From an uncultured Bacteroidales bacterium (GTDB lineage: Bacteria > Bacteroidota > Bacteroidia > Bacteroidales > Muribaculaceae), in contig CACZHT010000012.1 in NCBI GenBank assembly GCA_902781045.1, positions 23,350 through 87,349 of the forward strand: 64,000 nucleotides of DNA, given 5' to 3'. Of the stretch, positions 40,701 through 48,411 are shown in pieces (positions within the stretch are counted from its first letter, which is position 1; the number at the start of each line of letters is the position of its first letter). The translations under genes were made by a program, and so were the position numbers. The notes beneath the pieces were generated by a model. The model was not told the DNA's origin and did no database searches. It was given only the letters and a program-made list of their open reading frames with translations.

Positions 40701-40886
40701 AGCTTCAGCGAGCTGTTCAAGAGCGGCAGCTGGCACGGTCTGAGCGGCCGCGTCTATGCCACGGCCAGCAACGTGTTCTGCATCACCAAGTACAAGGGCA
40801 TCGACCCCGAGGTGTTCGGCGGAATCGACAACAACATCTACCCTCGCCCCTTCTCGGCCATCCTGGGTTTGAGCTTGAATTTCTAA
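37791..40886 (+). CDS. susC: SusC-type TonB-dependent transporter of the starch locus
   Basis: A 1031-residue outer-membrane transporter with a signal peptide (ending GAYS), a carboxypeptidase-regulatory-like domain (about 28-105), a plug domain with YGSRGSNGVIIITTKKG, and a barrel ending ILGLSLNF. It would import maltooligosaccharides as a complex with the SusD encoded 33 bp downstream. The starch assignment rests on context: SusD, SusE and SusF-like lipoproteins follow, and a LacI operator is shared with genes for amylomaltase, pullulanase and an alpha-amylase-like enzyme. Confidence 0.9.
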   Translation: MKKQVTLRIPTRILAFVMGLFLSLGAYSQITVQGLVKDATGEGVIGASIRVVGTSIGTVTDFDGNFELQNVPSGATLQVSSIGYITQEVVAAPQMVIELQDNTTTLNEVVVIGYGVAKKSDLTGSVTAMRPDAKNKGVVVSVQDQLAGKIAGVNVTSGGGTPGGGATIRIRGGSSLNASNDPLIVIDGVPMDNSGVKGLANGLAMVNPQDVESFNVLKDASATAIYGSRGSNGVIIITTKKGRRGQKPSVSYNGSFTVSTKKKTIEMLDGDAYRSFVTNLYAGTNKEAAAQEALGTANTNWQNEIYRTALSHDHNLTVAGSVGQVLPYRVSLGYTDENGIVKTSEMQRYTVAANLNPSFFDDHLTLNLNAKYMYAKSRYADGGAIGNALRMDPTQPITSSDERYANMGGYFAWLSTAGTDAAWPYQQNTNAPRNPVAILDLKNDRARSHSFVGNADIDYKIHGFEDLRLHLTLGGDFSGGKQDTEVSNYSPLANYFGSFGWDRITKENLTLSTYAQYYKDFNDNHHFDIMGGYEWQHFWHKQNNTYWGLYPSNSARVDSDGNRLAGTVYNRTEMNNGLGGRSENYLVSFFGRLNYILMDRYYLTFTMRADGSSRFNWLPGAPNQQWGYFPSAALAWTIKKEDFLKDNETLSDLKLRLGWGKTGQQEGIGDFTYYANYTLSNGTQGSWYDVAGDGVKARPNAYNPALKWETTTTTNIGLDFGFMRQRLTGSIDWYYRKTTDLINYAPVAALSSFRNKMNQNIGSLKNTGVELSLTWRAIQSGDWNWTLDYNFTYNKNEILDLIDEDPNFMVLTGGISSGTDNRCQAHTVGHPANSFWVYQQAYDKDGMPIENCVVDRNGDGTITDDDRYFYKSPMAPVTMGLASRLEYKNWDLGLSFRASIGNYVFNDAMDGYHNVGEAAILEQVSGNYLNNRPVDAIKYGWNSYATVSCTSDRWVQNGSFLKCDNITLGYSFSELFKSGSWHGLSGRVYATASNVFCITKYKGIDPEVFGGIDNNIYPRPFSAILGLSLNF

Positions 40887-40919
40887 GAGTTGCTAACACA
40901 TTAATTTAAGATACAAGTC

Positions 40920-42587
40920 ATGAATAAATTCATCAAATACTTAGCACCGGCAGCCACGTTGCTGCTGAGCTGGGGACTCCAGTCGTGTGTCAACGACTTG
41001 CATGTCGAGCCCATCGACCCAAGCCAGAAGACCAACATCGAGGCCTACCAGCTGTTCAACAAGTGCTATAGTGCCTTTGCCACCTCGGGCAACAACGGTG
41101 GCGACGACAATGTCGACATCGACGACATCGACGGTGGCACCTCGAGCCTGTTCCGCCAGATGTGGAACAGCAACGAGCTCACCACCGACGAGGCCATCTG
41201 CGGCTGGGGCGACCCGGGCATCCCGCAGTTCTGCTACAACACCTACGATGCCAGCCACCCCATGCTCAAGGGCTACTACTACCGCTTGTGCGCCAGCATC
41301 GCCTATTGCAACCTCTATCTCAAGGACTTCCTGGACAAGGATGCCACAATGAGCGCCGAGGTGCGCTTCCTGCGCGCGATGGAGTACTACCTGCTGAGCG
41401 ACGCGTTCGGCAACGTGCCGTTCTCGACCGTCATCAGTGCCGACAAGCCGCAGCAGCACAGCCGCGCCGAGGTGATGAGGTTTGTCGAGAGCGAGCTGCT
41501 GGCCATCGTGGGCGAGAACCCCGATGACAACCAGTATGTGCTCAACGAGCCCACTCCCAAGAAGAATGGCGATGAGGGCTATGGCCGCGTCGACAAGGCC
41601 GCCGCATGGATGCTGCTGTCGCGCCTTTATCTGAACTGGAAGGTCTACACCGGCGAGGAGCGCTGGCAGGATGCCAAGGACTATGCCGAGAAGGTCATCA
41701 ACTCGGCCTACAAGCTGCACACCGACGGTGCCGTGCACGAGGTCAATGGCGAGACCTGGGAGTTCACCGCCTACCAGACCCTGTTCATGGGCGACAACGA
41801 CCGCAACGGTTCGAGCGAGGAGGCACTCTTCCCCATCCTGCAAGACGGACAGCGCACCACCGCTTGGGGTGTGGCGCAGTTCCTGATTGCCTCGACCGCC
41901 GATGCCGACCTGCACTCGTTCCAGTACGACCAGGCAGCAGTCAACGGCCTGACCAGCCAGGCATGGGGTGGCAACCGCGCCCGTCCCGACCTGGTGAAGA
42001 AGTTCATCAACAGCAACGACATCCCCGCACTGGCCTGCTATGACATGGCCGTGCTGGCCGGTGACGACCGCGCTCTGTTCGACAGCAAGGGCCGCACACT
42101 GGACAACGAGGATGTGGGCACGTTCACCAACGGCTTTGCCATCGGCAAGTTCAACAACTTCACCACCGACGGCTCGCCGCTGAGCGACCCCTCGGGCAAC
42201 TGGGCCGACATGGATGTCTACTTCCTGCGCGTGGCCGAGGCCTATCTGAACTATGCCGAAGCCGAGGTGCGCCTGCATGGTGTGACACAGGATGCCGTTG
42301 ACAAGGTCAACGCCCTGCGCAACCGCGCTCACGCGCGCCGCTACACCACCAGCACACTCACGCTCGACGAGATTCTGAACGAGTGGAGTCGCGAGTTCTT
42401 CTTCGAGGGTCGCCGCCGTGTCGACCTGATTCGCTTTGGCTACTTCGGTGGCAATAATGGCTATAACTGGACCTGGAAGGGCGGCAGCAAGAATGGCACC
42501 AACTTTGCAGAGACACGCAACGTGTTTGCCATCCCGTCAGATGACTTGATTGCCAACAAGAACCTGCAACAGAATCCCGGTTATTAA
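40920..42587 (+). CDS. susD: SusD-type starch-binding outer-membrane lipoprotein
   Basis: A 555-residue lipoprotein (lipobox LQSC, Cys near 22). The N-terminal helices and the conserved segment NSNELTTDEAICGWGDPG are typical of SusD proteins that bind starch, as is the C-terminal REFFFEGRRRVDLIRFG motif. It covers the mouth of SusC and captures helical glucan chains. It is the second gene of the susCDEF operon. Binding specificity is inferred from similarity and operon content. Confidence 0.9.
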   Translation: MNKFIKYLAPAATLLLSWGLQSCVNDLHVEPIDPSQKTNIEAYQLFNKCYSAFATSGNNGGDDNVDIDDIDGGTSSLFRQMWNSNELTTDEAICGWGDPGIPQFCYNTYDASHPMLKGYYYRLCASIAYCNLYLKDFLDKDATMSAEVRFLRAMEYYLLSDAFGNVPFSTVISADKPQQHSRAEVMRFVESELLAIVGENPDDNQYVLNEPTPKKNGDEGYGRVDKAAAWMLLSRLYLNWKVYTGEERWQDAKDYAEKVINSAYKLHTDGAVHEVNGETWEFTAYQTLFMGDNDRNGSSEEALFPILQDGQRTTAWGVAQFLIASTADADLHSFQYDQAAVNGLTSQAWGGNRARPDLVKKFINSNDIPALACYDMAVLAGDDRALFDSKGRTLDNEDVGTFTNGFAIGKFNNFTTDGSPLSDPSGNWADMDVYFLRVAEAYLNYAEAEVRLHGVTQDAVDKVNALRNRAHARRYTTSTLTLDEILNEWSREFFFEGRRRVDLIRFGYFGGNNGYNWTWKGGSKNGTNFAETRNVFAIPSDDLIANKNLQQNPGY

Positions 42588-42611
42588 TGTTTCACTCTCG
42601 TAATTGAAAAG

Positions 42612-43766
42612 ATGATGAAAAATATATTTAAAACAGCATTGATGTTGCTGTGCACAGTGGGTCTGATGACCTCGTGCAGCGATGACAATGACTCCAATCC
42701 CGTGATCGGCGGCCCGTATGAGATGACGCTCTACGCACCGCAGATGACCCAATATGACCTGGACTTGGCGCAATCAAAGAGCATCAAACTGGTGTGCACC
42801 TATCCCAACTATGGCTTCCCCACCACGATGAACTATGCCGTCGAGGTGAGCACAGACGAGGGCATGAGTGATGCCGTCGAGGTGGTCTCGTCGAATAGCC
42901 CCGAGATTTCCGTTCCCGCCAACGAGCTGGCCGTGGCCCTGACCAACCTGATGATGGCCAAGGGCAAGACCGAGACCGACTTCCCGATGGAGATACCCGT
43001 CTACTTCCGTGTGGTGGCTCACATGCTGTCTTCGGACATGCTCACGCTCATCGAGCAGAGCCGCGTGGTGTCGAACGTCGTGAAGTTCAACAACGTCAAG
43101 CTGGCCTTCTCGTTGCCTCCCGTGCTGCCGCCCACCGAGTTCTACATCATCGGCGACTGGTGCGAGAACAACTGGAGCAACGCTTTGAAGATGGTTGCCA
43201 CCTACGACAACCCCGACAAGCTGTGGCACATGGTCTACATTGACGGCAACGGCATCAAGCTCAACGAGTTCCAGACCGACGACGATGCCATCGGATTTGA
43301 TGATGTCACCATCACCGGCGACCTGGCCGAGGAGATTGTCAGCAAGGATGGCCGCATTGCCTCGAGCAACCCGGGCTGGTACCTGATAGTGCTCAAGACC
43401 ACCGTTGTGGGTCGCGACCGCAACTATGAGATTGAATTCCGCAAACCCGAAGTGTGGTTGATGGGTACAGTCACTCCCGCCGCAGCTTGGGCCGAGCTGG
43501 AGGATGGCTGCATGTTCACCATCGAGGGTGAGGGTGCCGACGCGATGTTTGTCTCGCCTGCGTTTGCCAACGACGCTGCCGCCGACAGCGGTGTGCGCGC
43601 CTACGTCAAGCTGGGCGACGGCATCGACTGGTGGAAGTCGGAGTTCCGTGTCATCGACAACGCCATCGACTATCGTGGCACCGGCGGCGACCAGGAGCGC
43701 ATCATGGGCACAGCCGGCCAGAAGATGTATCTGAACTTCACCAAGGAAGAAGGTTATATTCGTTAA
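42612..43766 (+). CDS. SusE-like surface starch-binding lipoprotein
   Basis: A 384-residue lipoprotein (lipobox LMTSC, Cys22). Residues of about 38-150 fit the SusE N-terminal immunoglobulin-like domain (MTLYAPQMTQYDLDLAQSK). One or two carbohydrate-binding modules follow, the first starting FYIIGDWCENNW, with the aromatic pattern seen in SusE/SusF. It would hold starch at the cell surface without catalysis. It lies 25 bp after susD. The length matches SusE more than the longer SusF. Confidence 0.8.
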   Translation: MMKNIFKTALMLLCTVGLMTSCSDDNDSNPVIGGPYEMTLYAPQMTQYDLDLAQSKSIKLVCTYPNYGFPTTMNYAVEVSTDEGMSDAVEVVSSNSPEISVPANELAVALTNLMMAKGKTETDFPMEIPVYFRVVAHMLSSDMLTLIEQSRVVSNVVKFNNVKLAFSLPPVLPPTEFYIIGDWCENNWSNALKMVATYDNPDKLWHMVYIDGNGIKLNEFQTDDDAIGFDDVTITGDLAEEIVSKDGRIASSNPGWYLIVLKTTVVGRDRNYEIEFRKPEVWLMGTVTPAAAWAELEDGCMFTIEGEGADAMFVSPAFANDAAADSGVRAYVKLGDGIDWWKSEFRVIDNAIDYRGTGGDQERIMGTAGQKMYLNFTKEEGYIR

Positions 43767-43790
43767 CTCCTCATTAAACACTGAAAGACA

Positions 43791-44849
43791 ATGAAAAAGA
43801 TAGCATTTTATTCCATTCTCGCGGTGGCAGGCATGGCCTTGTGCTCCTGCAACGAGGACTACAAAGACTGGGCCGAGCCTCAGAGCCCTGCCGAACCGGG
43901 GCAGGTCAACATCAGCTTCACGCCGGCGGCAGTTGCAGCCCTCGACCTGCGCGGCCTGACCACCGACTCGGTCGTGGTGTTCAACCCCAACCTGGCCATC
44001 ACCGGTGCTAACGAGACCGCCATTGACTATGACGTGGTGGTGCGCAACAGCGACAACACCGACTCGGTGGCGCTGAAGGGCGACGTGCAGGGCCGTGTGC
44101 GTCGCAGCGACCTGCAGGGTGCCATCATCAGTTTCTATGGCAATAGTGAGCAGGCACGCAATGCGACGATGAACATCACCGCCAACCTGCTCATTGATGG
44201 GCTGAAAACCACTGCCTACGCCTACAATTTGCCTCTGACAGTGACTCCACAGGAGCAGGAACTGCCTCCCGTGTGGTTTGTGCTGGGCAATTGCATCGGC
44301 ATCGGCACGTTTGTCAATCATGCCACTATGGGTCTGTACACCAGCACTGTGGCCATGTATGTCAATCCCCGCAACTATGATGAGCTCATCTTCCCGACCT
44401 ATCTGTGCGACAATGCCCAGTTCAAGATTATCTTGAAGCCCGGAAGCACCGAGTACTACATCGGCGGCGAGACCTACTCGGCCAACATCACTATCGAGAA
44501 CGCCGGCTACTACAGCATCATCGCCAACACCAACGACACGACCGCACGGGTCGAGCCACTCAACATCACTGATGTGAAGAAGTATGACTCGATGGCCCTG
44601 TCGAACGGCACCGAGATGAAGCTCATCACCAAGAGCGTCAACGGTGAGAACCACGACTGGCACGGCGACCTCAATGTCACTGCCGACACACAAATCACCT
44701 TTGTGGCCAACGATGGCACAACTTGGGGTTGCGAGGACTTCCCTGCCGGCAAGGCATCAAAGGGTGGCACTCCCATCACAGTCAAGCCGGGCAACTACAA
44801 GGTGGTGTTCAACGACCTGATGGGCCTGTTCCGCTTCATCGAGAAGTAA
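43791..44849 (+). CDS. SusE/SusF-like surface glycan-binding lipoprotein
   Basis: A 352-residue lipoprotein; the signal peptide ends ALCSC. An N-terminal Ig-like domain (about 30-150) is followed by a region (about 155-352) with VWFVLGNCIGIGTF and FPTYLCDNAQFKI segments, resembling SusE/SusF-type modules but diverged. It is the last gene of the susCDEF operon, 25 bp after the SusE-like gene and 24 bp before a strong terminator. It probably binds glucan at the surface. Confidence 0.72.
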   Translation: MKKIAFYSILAVAGMALCSCNEDYKDWAEPQSPAEPGQVNISFTPAAVAALDLRGLTTDSVVVFNPNLAITGANETAIDYDVVVRNSDNTDSVALKGDVQGRVRRSDLQGAIISFYGNSEQARNATMNITANLLIDGLKTTAYAYNLPLTVTPQEQELPPVWFVLGNCIGIGTFVNHATMGLYTSTVAMYVNPRNYDELIFPTYLCDNAQFKIILKPGSTEYYIGGETYSANITIENAGYYSIIANTNDTTARVEPLNITDVKKYDSMALSNGTEMKLITKSVNGENHDWHGDLNVTADTQITFVANDGTTWGCEDFPAGKASKGGTPITVKPGNYKVVFNDLMGLFRFIEK

Positions 44850-44872
44850 GCACAGGTTCAAATCTACTCAAC

Positions 44873-44900
44873 CGGGGGGCGGGAATAATCTCGCCCCCCG
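44873..44900 (+). terminator. Terminator of the susCDEF operon
   Basis: A perfect 9-bp GC stem (CGGGGGGCG at 44873-44881 with CGCCCCCCG at 44892-44900, 10-nt loop) followed by TCTTTATCT. It lies 24 bp past the last operon gene. Confidence 0.85.
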
Positions 44901-44917
44901 TCTTTATCTGCAACAGC

Positions 44918-44929
44918 GCAATCGTTTGC
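44918..44929. promoter_or_regulatory. LacI-type operator, copy 2
   Basis: GCAATCGTTTGC, identical to the copy at 56095 and the reverse complement of the copy at 37645. Its centre is 63.5 bp upstream of the -7 box at 44987. Confidence 0.85.
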
Positions 44930-44986
44930 ATGCCCGAAAATGCAAGTTCTAATGCCCTAAGTATTCACCAAGTAGAAATAAATTTC

Positions 44987-44994
44987 TATTTTTG
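44987..44994 (+). promoter_or_regulatory. -7 promoter box of the dockerin protein gene
   Basis: TATTTTTG matches TAnnTTTG, 61 bp before the start codon at 45056. It lies after the susCDEF terminator, so the gene is a separate transcription unit under the same operator. Confidence 0.7.
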
Positions 44995-45055
44995 CGTTAC
45001 AAATTAGCGAATTATCCTTTTTAGCGTTTAACCATTTAATTTTTAACCAACCATT

Positions 45056-46393
45056 ATGAAGAAATTCTTTACATCAGTGATGCTTGTGTGTGCCACTATT
45101 CTGGGCATGCAGGCAACAAACGTTTGGATTCTGGGTGAGGTCGGCGACCAGGCTTGGGACCCCTCGGTGGGAACTCCTCTGGCTCAGATTAACGGAGATG
45201 AAGCGAGCGGCACATTTGAGGCTACTGTCCACATCAAGAGTGGCAAGTACTTCAGCTTCACCACCGCTCTGGCCGAGACCAGCAGCGACTGGGACGGCAT
45301 CAAGCAGTATCGCTTCGGTGCCCCCGCCAATGGCTATGCCATTGACGACTACCTGGACGACCCCATCCAGTGCGGTGAGCTCGGCGAGTCTTCCGAGCAG
45401 GCCTTCATGGTCCGCAAGGGTGCCGACTACAAGATTACCCTGCTCATGCCCGACCGTCTGGTCATGTTTGAGTACATGGGCAACGACGACATCGAGCCCG
45501 ACCCCAAGGACGAGGGTCACATCTTCATCATGGGCGCAGTCAACGGCAACGCTTGGGCAACCAACGTGGGTGTGCAGATGACCGAGCTGGGCAACAACAT
45601 GTTCACTGCCAACATCAACATCACCACCGGTGAGGAAGAGGAAGTTGCCTACTTTGGCTTCACTCACGCTCTGGCACAGAGCGATGCCAACTGGGGCGCA
45701 ATTGCTCAGTTCCGCTTTGCCGCCGTTGATGCCGAGAGCCAGGCTGTGGTGCTTGACACCCCCATCGCACTGAGCGAGGACGGCCAGGGCGACCTCTCGT
45801 TTGCTCTGCCCGACGGCAAGTATGTTGTCACTCTCGACATGAACGCTCGCACCATGACCGTGACTGCCGACGAGGCCAACCACATGTACATCATCGGCAA
45901 TACCCCCTTCGGCGACTGGAATCCTTCGGCTGGCATGGCCATGGACGAGGTTGAGGAAGGTGTCTTCCAGGCTAAGGCTACCGTCGATGGCGACGTTTGG
46001 TTCATCTTCTCGCCGTTCAACACCGGCTGGGACGATGTCAACGCCAACCGCTACGGCCCCGAGAGCGCCGAGGAAGACCAAGTGATTGAGGCTGGTGAGA
46101 CCGTGACCACTCAGCTGAGCACTGGCGGCAAGAGCTACAAGTTCACCGGCAACGGCAGCGAGTACACCATCACCTTCGACCTGAACAACCTCTGCTTCAA
46201 GTTTGAGGCTGCCGAGAATCCCGGCATCCCCGGTGACGTGGATGGCAATGGCCGTGTCGACATCGCTGATGTCAACGCAGTCATCAACATGATGCTGGGT
46301 CGTGCCGAGGCTACAGCCGCTGGTGACGTGACAGGTGGTGGCATCGACATTGCCGATGTCAACGCAATCATCAACATCATGCTGGGCAAGTAA
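45056..46393 (+). CDS. Secreted three-module glucan-binding-type protein with a C-terminal dockerin
   Basis: A 445-residue protein with a signal peptide (about 1-20) and no lipobox. Three tandem modules follow at about 21-140, 152-262 and 271-380. They share a start like IFIMG, then a Trp, an EVEEG.F-type turn, and a W/RFG motif (IAQFRFA, NANRYGP), which resembles the carbohydrate modules of SusE/SusF. The C-terminus (about 393-445) is a dockerin-like pair of loops: GDVDGNGRVDIADVNAVI and GDVTGGGIDIADVNAII. The first keeps the calcium ligands; the second has lost one residue and two acidic ligands. Regulated with the starch genes through its own operator. Role inferred: starch binding or scaffolding outside the cell. 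Confidence 0.8.
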   Translation: MKKFFTSVMLVCATILGMQATNVWILGEVGDQAWDPSVGTPLAQINGDEASGTFEATVHIKSGKYFSFTTALAETSSDWDGIKQYRFGAPANGYAIDDYLDDPIQCGELGESSEQAFMVRKGADYKITLLMPDRLVMFEYMGNDDIEPDPKDEGHIFIMGAVNGNAWATNVGVQMTELGNNMFTANINITTGEEEEVAYFGFTHALAQSDANWGAIAQFRFAAVDAESQAVVLDTPIALSEDGQGDLSFALPDGKYVVTLDMNARTMTVTADEANHMYIIGNTPFGDWNPSAGMAMDEVEEGVFQAKATVDGDVWFIFSPFNTGWDDVNANRYGPESAEEDQVIEAGETVTTQLSTGGKSYKFTGNGSEYTITFDLNNLCFKFEAAENPGIPGDVDGNGRVDIADVNAVINMMLGRAEATAAGDVTGGGIDIADVNAIINIMLGK

Positions 46394-46481
46394 TTGAGTA
46401 TCCAAGCGACGGCTGCGGCCACCTCTGGTTTCTAAGTCTCTAATTTCTGGCTTCAGTCGGCGCGACAGATAACCCCTCCAC

Positions 46482-46515
46482 GCAAGGGCGACACCACACG
46501 AGGTGTCGCCCTTGC
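46482..46515 (+). terminator. Perfect 14-bp hairpin after the dockerin gene
   Basis: GCAAGGGCGACACC (46482-46495) pairs with GGTGTCGCCCTTGC (46502-46515) across a 6-nt loop. The T tract is absent (TGCACACAATG follows), so termination is likely but the mechanism is not the standard one. Confidence 0.65.
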
Positions 46516-46557
46516 TGCACACAATGAACCAAGCTTTTCTCCGTTTTATAGACATAT

Positions 46558-47736
46558 ATGATAGACCCGACAACACTGGATTTTGTCCAGGCCCACGAGC
46601 AGGATGACGTGCGGCAGCTGGCTCTTCAGTCCTCGCGCTGGCCCGATGTGGACATGGCCGCCGCCCTGCAGCAGATAGCCGGGCGGCAGACCGCTCGCGC
46701 CAAGTTGCCCCACTGGGCCGCCACGCCGGGGCTGCTCTACCCGCCACACTTGTCGATGGAACAGTGCTCGTCCGAGCAGACTGCACGCTATAAGGCCCGG
46801 TTGGTCGAGGGCGAATCGCTCGTCGACCTCACCGGCGGCCTGGGGGTGGATTTTGCCATGATGGCCCAGGGGTGCAGCCAGGTAACATACGTCGAGCAGA
46901 AACCTGAGCTGTGCGAGCTGGCGCGGCACAACCTGCCACTGCTGGGGTTGCCCCGGGCCAGAGTGGTGCAGGCCGATGCCGTCGACCACTTGCGGCACAT
47001 GGCCCAGGTCGACACCATCTATGTCGACCCGGCTCGCCGCGACCGGTCGGGCAACCGCGTCTATGGCTTGAGCGACTGCGCTCCTGACGTCAGTGCGCTA
47101 GCCCCCATCCTGCTCGACAAAGCCCATACCGTCATTGTCAAGCTCTCGCCCATGCTCGACTTGCGCCAGGCCTTGCGGCAGCTACCCCACGTCGAGCAGG
47201 TACACATCGTGGCAGTGCGCGGCGAGTGCAAAGAGTTGCTCTTGGTCATGCGCCGTGGCCATGATGGCCAGGTGACGGTGCACTGCGCCAACGATGAGCA
47301 GCACTTCGGTTACACGCTGGGCGAGCCAGTCGAGCCAGCACCGGTATGGAACGAGGTCTGGCATCCATCGGAGCTGTGGCTGTACGAGCCCAACGCCGCC
47401 ATCATGAAGGCCGGTTGCCACGACCAGCTTGCCGCCCACTTGGGGCTGCAAGTCATCGCCCGCGACAGCCACCTGATGGTCTCGACACACCCGGTGAGCG
47501 ATTTCCCAGGCCGCTCATTCATCGTCGAGGGCATCTCGACGATGAGCAAGCGTGAGCTGAAACCCCTGTTGCAGGGCATCACCCGCGCCAACGTGGCGGT
47601 GCGCAACTTCCCGCTGCGCTCGCCCGAGCTGGTCAGCCGCCTCAAACTCAAAGACGGCGGCCAGACTTACCTCTTCGGCACCACCACCGCCACCGGAAAA
47701 CACATCATTATCAAATGCTCAACGAACAATGCATAA
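46558..47736 (+). CDS. SAM-dependent methyltransferase with THUMP-like C-terminus
   Basis: A 392-residue protein. The SAM-binding motif I is LVDLTGGLGVDFAMMA (about 86-101), followed by YVEQKPEL and the motif IYVDPARRD that places the substrate. The C-terminal third (about 300-392) matches the THUMP-like domain found in this uncharacterised class I methyltransferase family (SFIVEGISTMSKRELKPLL). RNA is the likely substrate, by analogy with THUMP enzymes. The gene starts 42 bp after the hairpin and is followed by a lipoprotein gene. Confidence 0.85.
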   Translation: MIDPTTLDFVQAHEQDDVRQLALQSSRWPDVDMAAALQQIAGRQTARAKLPHWAATPGLLYPPHLSMEQCSSEQTARYKARLVEGESLVDLTGGLGVDFAMMAQGCSQVTYVEQKPELCELARHNLPLLGLPRARVVQADAVDHLRHMAQVDTIYVDPARRDRSGNRVYGLSDCAPDVSALAPILLDKAHTVIVKLSPMLDLRQALRQLPHVEQVHIVAVRGECKELLLVMRRGHDGQVTVHCANDEQHFGYTLGEPVEPAPVWNEVWHPSELWLYEPNAAIMKAGCHDQLAAHLGLQVIARDSHLMVSTHPVSDFPGRSFIVEGISTMSKRELKPLLQGITRANVAVRNFPLRSPELVSRLKLKDGGQTYLFGTTTATGKHIIIKCSTNNA

Positions 47737-47775
47737 TGTACAATTGCTGTTTAAAATTCGTTTTTTTTATATTTT

Positions 47776-48279
47776 ATGAAAAAGATTAGCTTCGCCATCC
47801 TGCTCCTGGTGGCTATGCTGGCCAGCTGCGAGCGCATCAACAACAAGGAGGTGCCCAGCTTCATGGTGCGCCTGGACCTGGGCACCTACGCCGAGTGGAA
47901 CACCTACGGCGTGGCTGGCGTGGGCGACTACCGCTACTTCAACCGCGACAAACGGTTGCCCGCCAACTATCCCTACAACGTCAACACCTACACGGGCTAT
48001 GGTGGTGTGCTGCTGATTATGGGCATGGACCCTGCCACGGGCAACTACGCACCGATAGCCTTTGACGCCGCCTGCCCGGTGGAGAACCGCATGGATGTCG
48101 TGGTGGGCATCAACAGCGAGAACTTCGAGGCCGTCTGCCCTCAGTGCGGCTCGCGCTACGATGTGCTCATGGGCAGCGGCGGTCCTCTGAGCGGCCCGGC
48201 CATCACCCACCACTATGGCCTGCGCATGCTCAAGGTGCGCACCACTGGCAATGGCGGATACATCATCACTAGTTCATAA
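47776..48279 (+). CDS. Rieske-like lipoprotein lacking the cluster histidines
   Basis: A 167-residue lipoprotein (lipobox LASC, Cys18). The C-terminal part follows the Rieske-fold layout: FDAACPVENR (Cys100), then CPQCGSRYD (Cys121, Cys124), then the proline-loop segment GGPLSGPA (about 136-142). A true [2Fe-2S] Rieske site needs two CxH/CxxH histidines; here both positions are different (Val102 and Cys124), leaving three cysteines. The protein may hold a different cofactor, a disulfide, or none. It lies between the methyltransferase and GH3 genes. The fold call is by motif pattern. Confidence 0.65.
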   Translation: MKKISFAILLLVAMLASCERINNKEVPSFMVRLDLGTYAEWNTYGVAGVGDYRYFNRDKRLPANYPYNVNTYTGYGGVLLIMGMDPATGNYAPIAFDAACPVENRMDVVVGINSENFEAVCPQCGSRYDVLMGSGGPLSGPAITHHYGLRMLKVRTTGNGGYIITSS

Positions 48280-48411
48280 TTCATGATTTATAATTGAGCA
48301 CGCTTGCGAAAAAGTGGCTGGGTTTAGACAAAAAAGGCATCAAGACACATTGTTGCCAGTTGTCAGTTGCCGCCACAACTAACAACTAAAAACTAACAAC
48401 TAAAAACTAAA

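Noticed and set aside
42774..44693. 639-codon open frame on the minus strand over the susE/susF-like genes
   Set aside because: Antisense shadow with no recognisable motif; the lipoproteins on the plus strand have lipoboxes and fit the operon.
48280..48411. LacI-type operator before the GH3 gene
   Set aside because: No GCAAWCGWTTGC or close variant is present there, so the GH3 gene was left out of the starch regulon.
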